Numbered from the stretch's first letter, positions 8,313 to 16,638 are shown. The stretch is DNA of 64,000 nucleotides from Salinilacustrithrix flava (GCF_041228405.1 NZ_CP133888.1:2356001-2420000), one strand, 5' to 3'. A program made the numbers and translations. The notes: generated from the sequence alone by a model not told the origin.

Positions 8313-8330
8313 CTTGACCGAACGGTCAAG
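8313..8330. promoter_or_regulatory. operator-like 8-2-8 palindrome
   Basis: CTTGACCG-AA-CGGTCAAG is perfectly palindromic. TetR-family regulators of acyl-CoA metabolism in actinobacteria often bind GACCG-N2-CGGTC cores, and the adjacent minus-strand gene is thiolase-like. TTGACC inside the palindrome also resembles a -35 element on either strand. Confidence 0.6.
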
Positions 8331-8371
8331 AATGTAGGAGCCCGGGCGCCGAGGTGGGCAACCCGCACCGG

Positions 8372-8377
8372 TAGCCT
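8372..8377 (+). promoter_or_regulatory. -10 element TAGCCT before the phosphatase gene
   Basis: CCGGTAGCCT is identical to the prfA element. It ends 8 nt before ATC 8386, marking where a leaderless start would be expected. Confidence 0.5.
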
Positions 8378-8385
8378 CCGGCGGC

Positions 8386-8943
8386 ATCGACCCCTCCGCC
8401 GTCCGCATCCTCGTCGTCTGCACCGGCAACATCTGCCGATCGCCCATGGCCGAGGCCATGCTGCGCCAGCGCCTCGACGAGCGCGACGTCCCGGCCGAGA
8501 TCACCTCCGCCGGCTTCGTCACCGAGGACCGTCCCGCGTCGCCGCCCGCGGTGGAGCTGCTCTCCGGGCGCGGCCTGGACCTGCGCGCGCACCGCAGCCA
8601 GCGGGTCACCGTCGACCACCTCGGCGACCCCGACCTGATCCTGTGCATGGAGCGCATGCACGTCCGGGAGGTCGCCGTCCTCGACCGGGACGCCTTCGAG
8701 CGCACGTTCACGCTCCCGGACCTGGCCCGCCGGGCCGAAGCCCACGGTCCGCGCCGCGACGGCGAGGGAGTGCGCGACTGGCTCCGGCGCATCGGTGCCG
8801 GACGCCGGCCGGCCGACGTGCTCGGCGTCGCCCCCGAGGACGAGGTGCCGGATCCGTACGGCCGACCTGCCGCCGCGTACCGTCGAACCGCCGAGACCCT
8901 CGACGAGCTCCTCGACGTCGTCGTCTCCCACCTGTTCCCCTGA
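8386..8943 (+). CDS. low-molecular-weight protein tyrosine phosphatase, non-canonical start
   Basis: LMW-PTP superfamily enzyme that removes phosphate from phosphotyrosine or phosphoarginine (arsenate-reductase fold). The P-loop VVCTGNICRSP is fully encoded at 8413-8445, with the nucleophilic Cys and Arg, but it lies before the first ATG of the frame (8446); starting there would delete the active site. From the in-frame stop at 8335 to 8446 there is no ATG, GTG or TTG. ATC 8386, placed 8 nt after a TAGCCT element as in leaderless neighbours, is therefore shown. The acidic loop is near DPYG (residues about 162-165). rpiB follows after 23 nt. Confidence 0.75.
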   Translation: MDPSAVRILVVCTGNICRSPMAEAMLRQRLDERDVPAEITSAGFVTEDRPASPPAVELLSGRGLDLRAHRSQRVTVDHLGDPDLILCMERMHVREVAVLDRDAFERTFTLPDLARRAEAHGPRRDGEGVRDWLRRIGAGRRPADVLGVAPEDEVPDPYGRPAAAYRRTAETLDELLDVVVSHLFP

Positions 8944-8966
8944 TCCACCTCGACCCGGAGCCCCCA

Positions 8967-9425
8967 TTGCGCATCGCCATCGGCGCCGACCACGCCGGCT
9001 ACGACCTCAAGCAGCACCTGCTCGCCACCATCTCCGACCTCGGCCACGAGGCCATCGACATGGGCACCGACTCGACCGAGTCGGTCGACTACCCGCCGAT
9101 CATGGCCGCCGTGGGCCAGGCGGTGGCGAGCGGCGACGCCGACCGGGGGATCGTGCTCGGTGGCTCGGGCCAGGGCGAGCAGATCGCGGCCAACAAGGTG
9201 CGCGGCGTGCGCGCCGCGCTCTGCAACGACCTGTACACGGCGCGGATGAGCAGGGAGCACAACGACGCCAACGTGCTCGCGATGGGTGCCCGCATCGTGG
9301 CACCCGGCCTGGCCGACGAGATCCTGCAGCTGTGGCTCACCACGCCGTTCGAGGGCGGTCGCCACGAGCGGCGGGTCGACGGCATCCACGCCATCGAGAA
9401 CGGCAACGGGGGGACCGCCGGCTGA
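8967..9425 (+). CDS. rpiB: ribose-5-phosphate isomerase B
   Basis: Interconverts ribulose 5-phosphate and ribose 5-phosphate in the pentose phosphate pathway. The 152 residues begin RIAIGADHAGYDLK, the signature of the RpiB/LacAB family; SVDYPP, GSGQGEQIAANK and REHNDANVLAMG (active-site and phosphate contacts) follow. The start is TTG 8967 with GGAG 8 nt upstream; no other start fits the conserved N-terminus. The active-site residue at the Cys position of the E. coli enzyme is Ser or Gly here (GGSGQG), as in mycobacterial-type RpiB. It is followed by glyA. Confidence 0.93.
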   Translation: MRIAIGADHAGYDLKQHLLATISDLGHEAIDMGTDSTESVDYPPIMAAVGQAVASGDADRGIVLGGSGQGEQIAANKVRGVRAALCNDLYTARMSREHNDANVLAMGARIVAPGLADEILQLWLTTPFEGGRHERRVDGIHAIENGNGGTAG

Positions 9426-9471
9426 CCCCGGCGATCACGACGGCCACCGACATCGGTGGCACGATGGGGCC

Positions 9472-10716
9472 ATGGGTTGGCCCGAGATCGACGACGACGA
9501 GCTGTTCGGCCTGATCGACCGGGAGGTCGAGCGCCAGAACACCACCATCCAGCTGATCGCATCGGAGAACTTCACCTCTCCGGCCGTCATGCGGGCCACC
9601 GGCTCGGTGCTGACCAACAAGTACTCCGAGGGGTACCCCGGCAAGCGCTACTACGGCGGCAACGAGGTCATCGACGAGGTCGAGACCCTCGCCATCGAGC
9701 GGGCCAAGTCCCTGTTCGGCGCGGCCCACGCCAACGTCCAGCCCCACGCCGGCGCCAACGCCAACATGGGCGTGTACCTCGCCCTGCTCGACCCGGGCGA
9801 CACCGTGCTCGGCCTGCGCCTCGACCAGGGCGGCCACCTCACGCACGGTTCGCCGGTGAACGCCAGCGGCAAGCTGTACGACTTCGTGTCCTACGGGGTC
9901 ACCCCCTCCGACGAGCGCATCGACTTCGACCAGGTCCGCGACGTCGCCCTCGAGCACCGGCCCAAGATCATCGTCGCGGGGGCCACCGCCTACCCCCGCA
10001 TCATCGACCCGCAGCCCTTCCGGGACATCGCGGACGAGATCGGCGCCTACTTCATGTTCGACGCCGCCCACATCGCCGGGCTGATCGCCGGTGGCGTGCA
10101 CCCCTCGCCGGTGCCGGTGGCCGACATCGTCACCTTCACGACGCACAAGACCCTGCGCGGCCCCCGCGGCGGCACGATCCTGTGCACCGAGGAGCTGGCC
10201 CCCACCATCGACAAGGCCATGTTCCCCGGGCTCCAGGGCGGCCCCCTCGACCACGTCATCGCCGGCAAGGCCGTCGCCTTCGCCGAGGCCGCCACCGGGG
10301 AGTTCCGGGACTACGCCGCCCAGATCGTGCGCAACGCCGAGGCGCTGGCCAGGGGCCTCGCCGGTCGGGGCCTGCGGCTCGTGTCCGGCGGCACCGACAA
10401 CCACCTGCTGCTCGTGGACCTGCGCTCCTACGACGAGGAGCTGTCGGGCAAGAAGGCCCGCCTCGCCCTCGACCGGGCCGGCATCTCGCTCAACGAGAAC
10501 ACCGTCCCCGACGACCCCCGCCCGCCCTACATCACCTCCGGCCTGCGCATCGGCACGCCGGCGGTCACCACCCAGGGCATGGGTGAGGGCGAGATGGACG
10601 TCATCGCCGGGCTGATCGTGCGCACGCTCGACGGCCGGGAGGACGAGACCGAGATCGCGGCGGTCCGCGACGAGGTCCGCACCCTCTGCGGCAAGTTCGA
10701 GCCCTACCCGGTCTGA
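9472..10716 (+). CDS. glyA: serine hydroxymethyltransferase
   Basis: PLP enzyme converting serine and tetrahydrofolate to glycine and methylene-tetrahydrofolate. The 414-residue protein has the N-terminal IQLIASENFTSPAV signature, the DAAHIAGLIAGG stretch with the PLP-ring Asp, and the Schiff-base lysine K226 in TTHKTLRGPRGG. ATG 9472 is preceded by CACGAT ending 6 nt upstream, similar in position to the leaderless -10 elements elsewhere in the window, and by no clear ribosome binding site. Codon use matches its neighbours. It is followed closely by the wecA-like gene. Confidence 0.97.
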   Translation: MGWPEIDDDELFGLIDREVERQNTTIQLIASENFTSPAVMRATGSVLTNKYSEGYPGKRYYGGNEVIDEVETLAIERAKSLFGAAHANVQPHAGANANMGVYLALLDPGDTVLGLRLDQGGHLTHGSPVNASGKLYDFVSYGVTPSDERIDFDQVRDVALEHRPKIIVAGATAYPRIIDPQPFRDIADEIGAYFMFDAAHIAGLIAGGVHPSPVPVADIVTFTTHKTLRGPRGGTILCTEELAPTIDKAMFPGLQGGPLDHVIAGKAVAFAEAATGEFRDYAAQIVRNAEALARGLAGRGLRLVSGGTDNHLLLVDLRSYDEELSGKKARLALDRAGISLNENTVPDDPRPPYITSGLRIGTPAVTTQGMGEGEMDVIAGLIVRTLDGREDETEIAAVRDEVRTLCGKFEPYPV

Positions 10717-10752
10717 TCCGCCGGCGCCGGCCGCCGCCGGCGCACCTCCACC

Positions 10753-11871
10753 ATGGACGCGCTCCTGGTCTTCGCCGCCGCTGCCCTCACCACGCTGGTG
10801 CTCACCCCGCTGGCGGGGCGGCTCGCGGCTCGGTTGGGCGCCATCGCCGTCCCCGACGACCGTCGGGTGCACGCGCGACCCACGCCCACCCTCGGCGGCC
10901 TCGGCATCCTGGCCGGGTTCCTGGCCGGGATGCTGGTCGGCTGGCGGGGCGGAGGCTTCGGGGCCATCTTCACCGCGCCCACCGTCCCACTCGGGGTCGT
11001 CGTGGCCGCCGTGATCGTCTACTTCGTCGGCGCCATCGACGACGTCCGGGAGATCTCGGCCCCGGCCAAGACCGCCGGCACCGTGCTCGCCGGCTCGATC
11101 CTCAACATCGCCGGCGTGTCGATCCTGCTGTTCCGCATGCCCGAGGTCGGCCTCATCGACCTGTCCCCGGACCTGGCCGCCCTCGTCACCGTCCTGTGGG
11201 TCGTGGGCATGTGCCAGGCCATCAACCTCATCGACGGCCTCGACGGCCTCGCCGCCGGCATCGTGGCCATCGCGTCCGGGGCGCTGTTCCTCTTCGCCGA
11301 CAAGCTCGGTGACCCGAACGTGGCCCAGCTGCCGGCCGACAACGTGGCGCCCCTCGTCGCGCTGGCCACCTGCGGCGCGTGCGTCGGGTTCCTCCCGCAC
11401 AACTGGAACCCGGCGTCGCAGTTCATGGGCGACGGCGGCGCCCTCCTGCTCGGCTTGCTCATGGCCGCCTCGTCCATCGCCGTGGGCGGCAACTCGCTGG
11501 CCGACTCCTCGAGCCAGACGTTCTTCTTCTTCGCCCCGCTGTTCATCCCGCTCGTGATCCTCGGGGTGCCGATCTTCGACACCGCCTACGCGATCGTGCG
11601 GCGGGTGCGCAAGGGGATGAGCTTCGCCGAGGCCGACAAGGGCCACCTCCACCACCGGCTCATGGACCTCGGCCACGGCCAGCGGCGCAGCGTCGCCATC
11701 CTCTGGCTCTGGACCGCGCTGCTGTCGGGCCTCGTGCTCTACCCGGTGTACACCGACTCCGACGACGGCGCGCTGCCCATCGGCATCGCCGCCCTCGCCC
11801 TGCTGCTCTACACGGTGCTGCACCCACGGGCCCGCACCGAGCGCCGGGCGAGGCGCACCACGGACGTGTGA
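10753..11871 (+). CDS. wecA: undecaprenyl-phosphate N-acetylglucosaminyl 1-phosphate transferase (WecA/MraY family)
   Basis: Integral membrane enzyme moving a sugar 1-phosphate from a UDP-sugar to undecaprenyl phosphate, starting arabinogalactan linkage unit or surface glycan synthesis. In 372 residues about ten hydrophobic segments are seen, with the catalytic cytoplasmic motifs GAIDDVREI, NLIDGLDGLAAG, FMGDGGA and the HLHHRLMDLGHGQRR loop typical of WecA rather than MraY. The glyA-wecA-atp order is familiar from actinobacteria. The donor sugar cannot be told from sequence. Confidence 0.92.
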   Translation: MDALLVFAAAALTTLVLTPLAGRLAARLGAIAVPDDRRVHARPTPTLGGLGILAGFLAGMLVGWRGGGFGAIFTAPTVPLGVVVAAVIVYFVGAIDDVREISAPAKTAGTVLAGSILNIAGVSILLFRMPEVGLIDLSPDLAALVTVLWVVGMCQAINLIDGLDGLAAGIVAIASGALFLFADKLGDPNVAQLPADNVAPLVALATCGACVGFLPHNWNPASQFMGDGGALLLGLLMAASSIAVGGNSLADSSSQTFFFFAPLFIPLVILGVPIFDTAYAIVRRVRKGMSFAEADKGHLHHRLMDLGHGQRRSVAILWLWTALLSGLVLYPVYTDSDDGALPIGIAALALLLYTVLHPRARTERRARRTTDV

Positions 11872-11917
11872 AGCACCGCTTTGCTACGTTGCGCCGAGCC
11901 GTCGGGGGACCCTGGAT

Positions 11918-11947
11918 TTGCCGTCTCGCGACCTGCTTTCATAGATT
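11918..11947 (+). promoter_or_regulatory. promoter of the ATP synthase operon
   Basis: The 118-nt gap after wecA is clearly less GC-rich than its surroundings. TTGCCG (11918-11923) and TAGATT (11942-11947) are separated by 18 nt, a plausible sigma70-type pair, 43 nt before the first operon gene. Confidence 0.5.
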
Positions 11948-11989
11948 GCGAAACGATTCACAAGCGGCGCCGAAGGATCCCCTCGAACC

Positions 11990-12313
11990 GTGTCCCCGAG
12001 AAGCGACAAGCCAGCCCTGAACGAGCTGCTCGGTGACGAGTCGGCCCGTGGCATCGAGCTCGCCGTGACCCCTGTGGTCTTCGGTGGGTTCGGTTGGCTC
12101 GTCGACGGTTGGCTCGGCACCGGTCCCTGGCTCACGCTCGGCCTCGCCGCCTTCGCCCTCGCCGGCACCATCGCGAAGCTGTGGTTCACCTACGACGCCC
12201 AGATGCGCGAGCTCGAGTCCACCAGCCGGTGGGCCCGCGGCAGCCGTCCGGCCGAGGGTGCCGCCCCGGCCGACGACGTCGACCTCTGGTCCGATCGGCG
12301 GGCCCAGGCGTGA
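11990..12313 (+). CDS. AtpZ-like two-helix protein of the ATP synthase operon
   Basis: 107 residues with two hydrophobic helices (about 25-40, GIELAVTPVVFGGFGWLVDGW, and about 45-65) and a charged tail. AtpZ/DUF4175-like small proteins commonly open atp operons and are thought to assist Fo assembly or Mg/Ca homeostasis together with AtpI. GTG 11990 is the first start after the promoter. Its stop overlaps the next GTG (GTGA). Confidence 0.75.
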   Translation: MSPRSDKPALNELLGDESARGIELAVTPVVFGGFGWLVDGWLGTGPWLTLGLAAFALAGTIAKLWFTYDAQMRELESTSRWARGSRPAEGAAPADDVDLWSDRRAQA

Positions 12314-12771
12314 TCCCCGTCGCCGCCCCCGCCGGTGAGGCGCCCGAGTACGAGCTCGTGGGCGACCTGCTCCGCAAGGCCCTCCCCGTGGCCCCGGTGG
12401 CGGTGGCCGTGGCCGCGATCTTCGCCGGCCTCGACGGTGCCCTCTCCGCCGGCGTGGGCGTCGCCCTCGTCGCCGGCAACCTCCTGCTCGCCGCCGCCAG
12501 CCTCGTCTGGGCGGGCCGCATCAGCCTCGGCCTGCTCATGGGCGTCGCCCTCGGCGGCTACGCCGTGCGCATCGGCCTGCTCTTCCTGATCGTGCTCCTC
12601 CTGCAGGACCTCGACTGGATCCACCTCCCCAGCCTCGGGCTCACGCTCGTCATCACGCACCTCGGTCTGCTCTTCTGGGAGCTCCGGTACGTGTCGGCCA
12701 GCCTCGCCCACCCGGGCCTCAAGCCCACGACCGCCCCCGCAACCTTCGCATCCAAGGAGCGAGCCCAGTGA
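12310..12771 (+). CDS. atpI: ATP synthase protein I (AtpI-like)
   Basis: 153 residues with four predicted membrane helices (PVAPVAVAVAAIFAGL; GVGVALVAGNLLLAAASLVW; GLLMGVALGGYAVRIGLLFL; LGLTLVITHLGLLFWELRY). AtpI assists c-ring assembly in several bacteria and is weakly conserved, so the call depends on position just before atpB. GTG 12310 overlaps the preceding stop and its own stop overlaps atpB, both as GTGA. Longer upstream reading in this frame is Arg-rich shadow sequence. Confidence 0.8.
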   Translation: MIPVAAPAGEAPEYELVGDLLRKALPVAPVAVAVAAIFAGLDGALSAGVGVALVAGNLLLAAASLVWAGRISLGLLMGVALGGYAVRIGLLFLIVLLLQDLDWIHLPSLGLTLVITHLGLLFWELRYVSASLAHPGLKPTTAPATFASKERAQ

Positions 12772-13532
12772 TCTTCGGTCTCGAGTTCCCGCCGCTGAGC
12801 CACATCGTCGACTGGCCCGTCTTCCTCTTCGAGGACACGGCGTTCGGGATCAACAAGGTCGTCCTCGTCTACTTCGCGGCGATCATCCTCACGGTTCTGG
12901 TCTTCGTGCTCGGCAACCAGCGCAAGCTCGTCCCGACCGGTGCGCAGAACCTGGCCGAGTCCTCGGTGAACTTCATCGAGGACGGGATCATCATGCAGTC
13001 CATGGGGCCCCGAGGCCTCAAGTGGGCGCCGCTGCTGACTGCGATGTTCTTCTTCATCTTCTTCAACAACATCTTCGAGGTGATCCCCGGCGTGCAGATG
13101 CCGGGCACCGCCCGCATCGCCCTGCCGATGTTCCTCGCCATCTTCGTGTGGTTCGTGTTCAACATCGCCGGCATGATCGAGCACGGCCCGATCGGCTACC
13201 TGAAGCACAGCCTGATCCCGCCCGGCGTGCCCGTCGGCCTGCTGCCGATCATCGTGCCGATCGAGTTCGTCTCGAACTTCCTGGTCCGGCCCTTCTCGCT
13301 GATGGTGCGACTCTTCGCCAACCTGCTGGCCGGCCACATCCTCCTCGTCACCTTCGCCGTGCTCACCGCGGCGCTGTGGACCACGGAGTGGTACGCGGTG
13401 TTCCTGCCGCTGCCGCTGTTCGCCGTGATCTTCTTCGTGGCCTTCGAGATCCTGGTCTCGTTCCTCCAGGCGTACGTGTTCACGCTGCTGACCGCGGTCT
13501 ACATCGACTCGGCCACCAGCCACGAGCACTGA
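12768..13532 (+). CDS. atpB: ATP synthase Fo subunit a
   Basis: Forms the proton half-channels facing the c-ring. The 254-residue protein has six membrane segments; the essential arginine is R181 in FSLMVRLFANLLAGH, with the following Asn/His context typical of proton-type enzymes. GTG 12768 overlaps the atpI stop. The N-terminus has no cleavable signal. A 55-nt untranslated, A/C-rich leader to atpE follows. Confidence 0.96.
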   Translation: MIFGLEFPPLSHIVDWPVFLFEDTAFGINKVVLVYFAAIILTVLVFVLGNQRKLVPTGAQNLAESSVNFIEDGIIMQSMGPRGLKWAPLLTAMFFFIFFNNIFEVIPGVQMPGTARIALPMFLAIFVWFVFNIAGMIEHGPIGYLKHSLIPPGVPVGLLPIIVPIEFVSNFLVRPFSLMVRLFANLLAGHILLVTFAVLTAALWTTEWYAVFLPLPLFAVIFFVAFEILVSFLQAYVFTLLTAVYIDSATSHEH

Positions 13533-13587
13533 TCACCTTCTCAATTCCAAGTCCCAACCCAACCCACACAAGGAGAGAGGACCTCTC
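13533..13587 (+). promoter_or_regulatory. atpE translation initiation region with hairpin between Shine-Dalgarno and ATG
   Basis: This 55-nt gap is the longest inside the operon. It is rich in A and C and looks unstructured until AAGGAG (13570-13575). The next bases GAGAG-GAC-CTCTC (13575-13587) can fold into a 5-bp hairpin that ends directly at the ATG, shortening the effective spacing of 12 nt. Subunit c is needed in about tenfold excess, so a special initiation region is expected here. Confidence 0.5.
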
Positions 13588-13815
13588 ATGATCCTCGCCG
13601 AAATCACCGACACCGGCCTTGCTGCACTGACGTACGGCATCGGGGCCCTGGGCCCCGGCATCGGCATCGGCTACCTGGTCGGCCAGGCCGTCCAGGCCAT
13701 GGCCCGTCAGCCCGAGGCCGCCGGCATGGTCCGGACCACGATGTTCCTGGGCATCGCCTTCGTGGAGGCCCTGGCCCTCATCGGCTTCGTGGTCTTCTTC
13801 CTCGGCCAGGCCTGA
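13588..13815 (+). CDS. atpE: ATP synthase Fo subunit c
   Basis: 75-residue hairpin of two membrane helices that oligomerises into the rotor ring. The ion-carrying carboxylate is E60 in GIAFVEALALIGFV. Helix 1 carries the Gly-rich GIGALGPGIGIGYLVG packing motif, and the loop is ARQPE. The Gln and Ser/Thr ligands of sodium-type c subunits are not seen, so the enzyme is most likely proton-driven. Confidence 0.97.
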   Translation: MILAEITDTGLAALTYGIGALGPGIGIGYLVGQAVQAMARQPEAAGMVRTTMFLGIAFVEALALIGFVVFFLGQA

Positions 13816-13827
13816 GCGGAGGACCGC

Positions 13828-14562
13828 ATGCGACGAATCACGAGACTGCTGCTGATCGCAGCGCTCGGGGTCGCCGCCCTGGTCGGTACCGCCGCGCCCG
13901 CAGGCGCGGTCGGCGAATCCGTCGAGGGCTGCACCATCGAAGCGGTGCAGGAGATGCTCGAGGGCAAGGAGGGCCTCGAGCCCGGCACGCCCGAGTACGA
14001 GGCCATCTCCGAGGAGACCGAGGAAGCGGTCGCTGACTGCATCGAGGCTCCCAACGTGCTGCTCCCCGAGATCAACGAGGTCATCTGGGGCGGCATCGGC
14101 TTCCTGGTCGTGCTGTTCTTCATGATGAAGTTCGGCTTCCCCGCCGCCAAGAAGGCCATGACCGACCGCACGGCCAAGATCCAGGGCGACCTGGACGCTG
14201 CCGAGCAGGCCAAGGCCGACGCCGAAGCCGTCAAGGCCGACTACGAGTCCAAGGTGGCCGAGGCCAAGGCCGAAGCCGGCCGGATCATCGAAGAGGCCCG
14301 ACAGGACGCCGACCGGCTGCGCGCCGATCAGCAGGCCCGCCTGAACGAGGAGCTCACTGCTGCTCGCACCCAGGCCCAGGCCGACATCGACGCCGCCAAG
14401 GGCCAGGCCATGTCCGAGCTCCGCGGCGAGGTCGCCACCATCGCGATCGGCGCAGCCGAGAGCGTCGTGGGCGCCAACCTCGACCGCGACGCCCAGACCC
14501 GCCTCATCGAGGACTACATCAACCGGGTCCAGGCCGCACCCTCCGGCAACGGGCAGGGCTGA
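13828..14562 (+). CDS. atpF: ATP synthase Fo subunit b with extended exported N-terminus
   Basis: Peripheral stalk subunit linking Fo to F1. The 244-residue length is well above the usual 155-185. Residues 1-27 look like a signal peptide (RLLLIAALGVAALVGTAAPAGA); a 55-residue acidic stretch with two cysteines (C35, C71) follows, then the normal membrane helix (about 86-101) and a long Ala/Glu/Lys-rich helix (about 105-235). The extra segment would lie outside the membrane if the signal works. GGAGG lies 5 nt before ATG 13828. Confidence 0.93.
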   Translation: MRRITRLLLIAALGVAALVGTAAPAGAVGESVEGCTIEAVQEMLEGKEGLEPGTPEYEAISEETEEAVADCIEAPNVLLPEINEVIWGGIGFLVVLFFMMKFGFPAAKKAMTDRTAKIQGDLDAAEQAKADAEAVKADYESKVAEAKAEAGRIIEEARQDADRLRADQQARLNEELTAARTQAQADIDAAKGQAMSELRGEVATIAIGAAESVVGANLDRDAQTRLIEDYINRVQAAPSGNGQG

Positions 14563-14564
14563 GC

Positions 14565-15092
14565 ATGGGCACCGAGCGTGACAAGGCATACGCCATGGCG
14601 ATCGCCGCCGTGGGGCGCGCCGAGGGCGAGCTCGACAAGGTGCAGGACGAGCTGTTCAGCCTGTCCCGCACGCTCGGCGGCTCCGAGGAGCTGCTGTCGA
14701 CGCTGACCGACGCCCAGGTGCCGGTCGCCCGTCGACAGCAGATCGTCGAGGACCTCCTCGCCGGGAAGGTGTCCAAGTCCACCATCGCCACCGTGTCGAT
14801 GGTCGTGGCCGCCGGCCGCGCCCGCGACCTCACCGGCATCGCCGACGAGCTCGTCGCGCTCGGTGCCGCCGAAGGTGGCCGCGACGTCGCGGTGGTGCGG
14901 TCGGCCATCGACCTCACCGACGACCAGAAGGCCCGCCTGGCCGCTGCGCTGCAGCAGGCCGTGGGCAAGCCGGTCGACATCCGCGTCGTCATCGATCCCT
15001 CCGTGCTCGGAGGGCTGGTCGCCCAGGTCGGCGACACCGTCATCGACGGCTCCGTCCGTCGGCGTCTCGACCTGCTGAAGCAAGCCATCTAG
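14565..15092 (+). CDS. atpH: ATP synthase F1 subunit delta
   Basis: 175 residues joining the top of the alpha3beta3 head to the b stalk. An N-terminal helical bundle (YAMAIAAVGRAEGELDKV) and the C-terminal signature VRSAIDLTDDQKARLAAALQQ...VDIRVVIDPSVLGGLVAQVGDTVIDGS (here abbreviated) are clear. The gene starts 2 nt after atpF and ends 13 nt before atpA. Confidence 0.94.
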   Translation: MGTERDKAYAMAIAAVGRAEGELDKVQDELFSLSRTLGGSEELLSTLTDAQVPVARRQQIVEDLLAGKVSKSTIATVSMVVAAGRARDLTGIADELVALGAAEGGRDVAVVRSAIDLTDDQKARLAAALQQAVGKPVDIRVVIDPSVLGGLVAQVGDTVIDGSVRRRLDLLKQAI

Positions 15093-15105
15093 GGGCTCTC
15101 ATCCA

Positions 15106-16638
15106 ATGACTGATCTGAACATCAACTCCGGCGACATCGCCGCCGCCATCCGCAAGAACCTCGAGGGGTTCGACCCGTCGATCGGCACGGCCACCGTCGG
15201 CCGCATCGCCGAGGTCGGCGACGGCATCGCTCGCGTCACCGGCCTGCCCGGCTGCGCCGTGAACGAGCTGCTCGAGTTCGAAGACGGCACCAAGGGCCTG
15301 GCCCTGAACCTCGACGAGGAGTCGATCGGTGCCGTGGTGCTCGGTGAGGTCGACCACATCAACGAGGGCCAGGCCGTCCGCGCCACCGGCGACATCCTCT
15401 CCGTGCCCTGCGGCGACGGCCTCCTCGGCCGCGTCGTGGACGCCCTCGGCAACCCCGTCGACGGCAAGGGCCCGCTGACCAACGTCAGCACCCGCCGCAT
15501 GGAGATCCAGGCCCCCGGCATCATGGGCCGCCAGCCGGTGCACGAGCCGCTCCAGACCGGCATCAAGGCCATCGATTCGATGACCCCGATCGGTCGTGGC
15601 CAGCGAGAGCTGATCATCGGCGACCGCAAGACCGGCAAGACCGTCATCGCGATCGACACCATCCTGAACCAGAAGGGTCTCGGGGTGAAGTGCATCTACG
15701 TGGCCATCGGCCAGAAGGAGTCCACGGTCGCCCAGACCGTGAGCACCCTCGCCGAGCACGGCGCGATGGACTACACGGTCGTGGTCGTGGCCGGCGGTTC
15801 CGATCCGGCGCCGTTCAAGTACCTCGCCCCCTACGCCGGGTGCGCCATGGGCCAGCACTGGATGGAGAACAGCGAGCACGCGCTCGTCGTCTACGACGAC
15901 CTGTCCAAGCAGGCCGAGGCCTACCGCCAGGTGTCGCTGCTGCTCCGCCGCCCGCCGGGCCGCGAGGCCTACCCGGGCGACGTGTTCTACCTGCACAGCC
16001 GCCTGCTCGAGCGGGCCGCCAAGCTCTCCGACGAGCTCGGCGCCGGTTCGCTCACCGCCCTGCCGATCATCGAGACCAAGGCCGGCGACATCTCGGCCTA
16101 CATCCCGACGAACGTGATCTCGATCACCGACGGCCAGGTCTTCCTCCAGGAGGACCTCTTCAAGTCCGGCATCCGGCCGGCGTTCGACACGGGTCAGTCG
16201 GTGTCCCGTGTGGGTGGCGCCGCGCAGATCAAGGCCATGAAGACCGCGGTGGGCACGCTCAAGGGCGACCTGTCCCAGTTCCGCGAGCTCGAGTCCTTCG
16301 CCCAGTTCGGCTCCGAGCTCGACGCCGTGTCCCAGGCCACGCTGGATCGGGGCTACCGCCTCGTGGAGCTGCTCAAGCAGGACCTCAACTCGCCGCTGCG
16401 GGTCGAGGAGCAGGTCATCGTGCTCTACGCCGGGACGAACGGCTTCCTCGACGGCATCCCGGTCGAGGACGTGAAGCGCTACGAGGCCGACCTCCTGGCC
16501 TGGTTCGAGGCTCGCCACCGCGACCTCCTCGAGAGCATCCGCACCACCGGCAAGATCGAGTCCGAGGACGATCTGAAGGCGGCGCTGCAGGGCTTCACCG
16601 ACCAGTTCGAGACCACGGTCAGCACCGAGGAGTCGTAG
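15106..16638 (+). CDS. atpA: ATP synthase F1 subunit alpha
   Basis: 510 residues, normal length. Non-catalytic nucleotide site P-loop GDRKTGKT at 172-179; beta-barrel N-domain, RecA-like core and helical C-domain are all present. The arginine finger lies in the VSRVGGAAQIKAMK segment. ATG 15106 is preceded by a weak GGGG site. The TAG stop overlaps the GTG of atpG by one base. Confidence 0.98.
   Translation: MTDLNINSGDIAAAIRKNLEGFDPSIGTATVGRIAEVGDGIARVTGLPGCAVNELLEFEDGTKGLALNLDEESIGAVVLGEVDHINEGQAVRATGDILSVPCGDGLLGRVVDALGNPVDGKGPLTNVSTRRMEIQAPGIMGRQPVHEPLQTGIKAIDSMTPIGRGQRELIIGDRKTGKTVIAIDTILNQKGLGVKCIYVAIGQKESTVAQTVSTLAEHGAMDYTVVVVAGGSDPAPFKYLAPYAGCAMGQHWMENSEHALVVYDDLSKQAEAYRQVSLLLRRPPGREAYPGDVFYLHSRLLERAAKLSDELGAGSLTALPIIETKAGDISAYIPTNVISITDGQVFLQEDLFKSGIRPAFDTGQSVSRVGGAAQIKAMKTAVGTLKGDLSQFRELESFAQFGSELDAVSQATLDRGYRLVELLKQDLNSPLRVEEQVIVLYAGTNGFLDGIPVEDVKRYEADLLAWFEARHRDLLESIRTTGKIESEDDLKAALQGFTDQFETTVSTEES

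Noticed and set aside
9337..11823. 828-codon minus-strand frame opposite glyA and wecA
   Set aside because: Composition is dominated by Gly, Val, Arg and His without domains; both plus-strand genes are secure.
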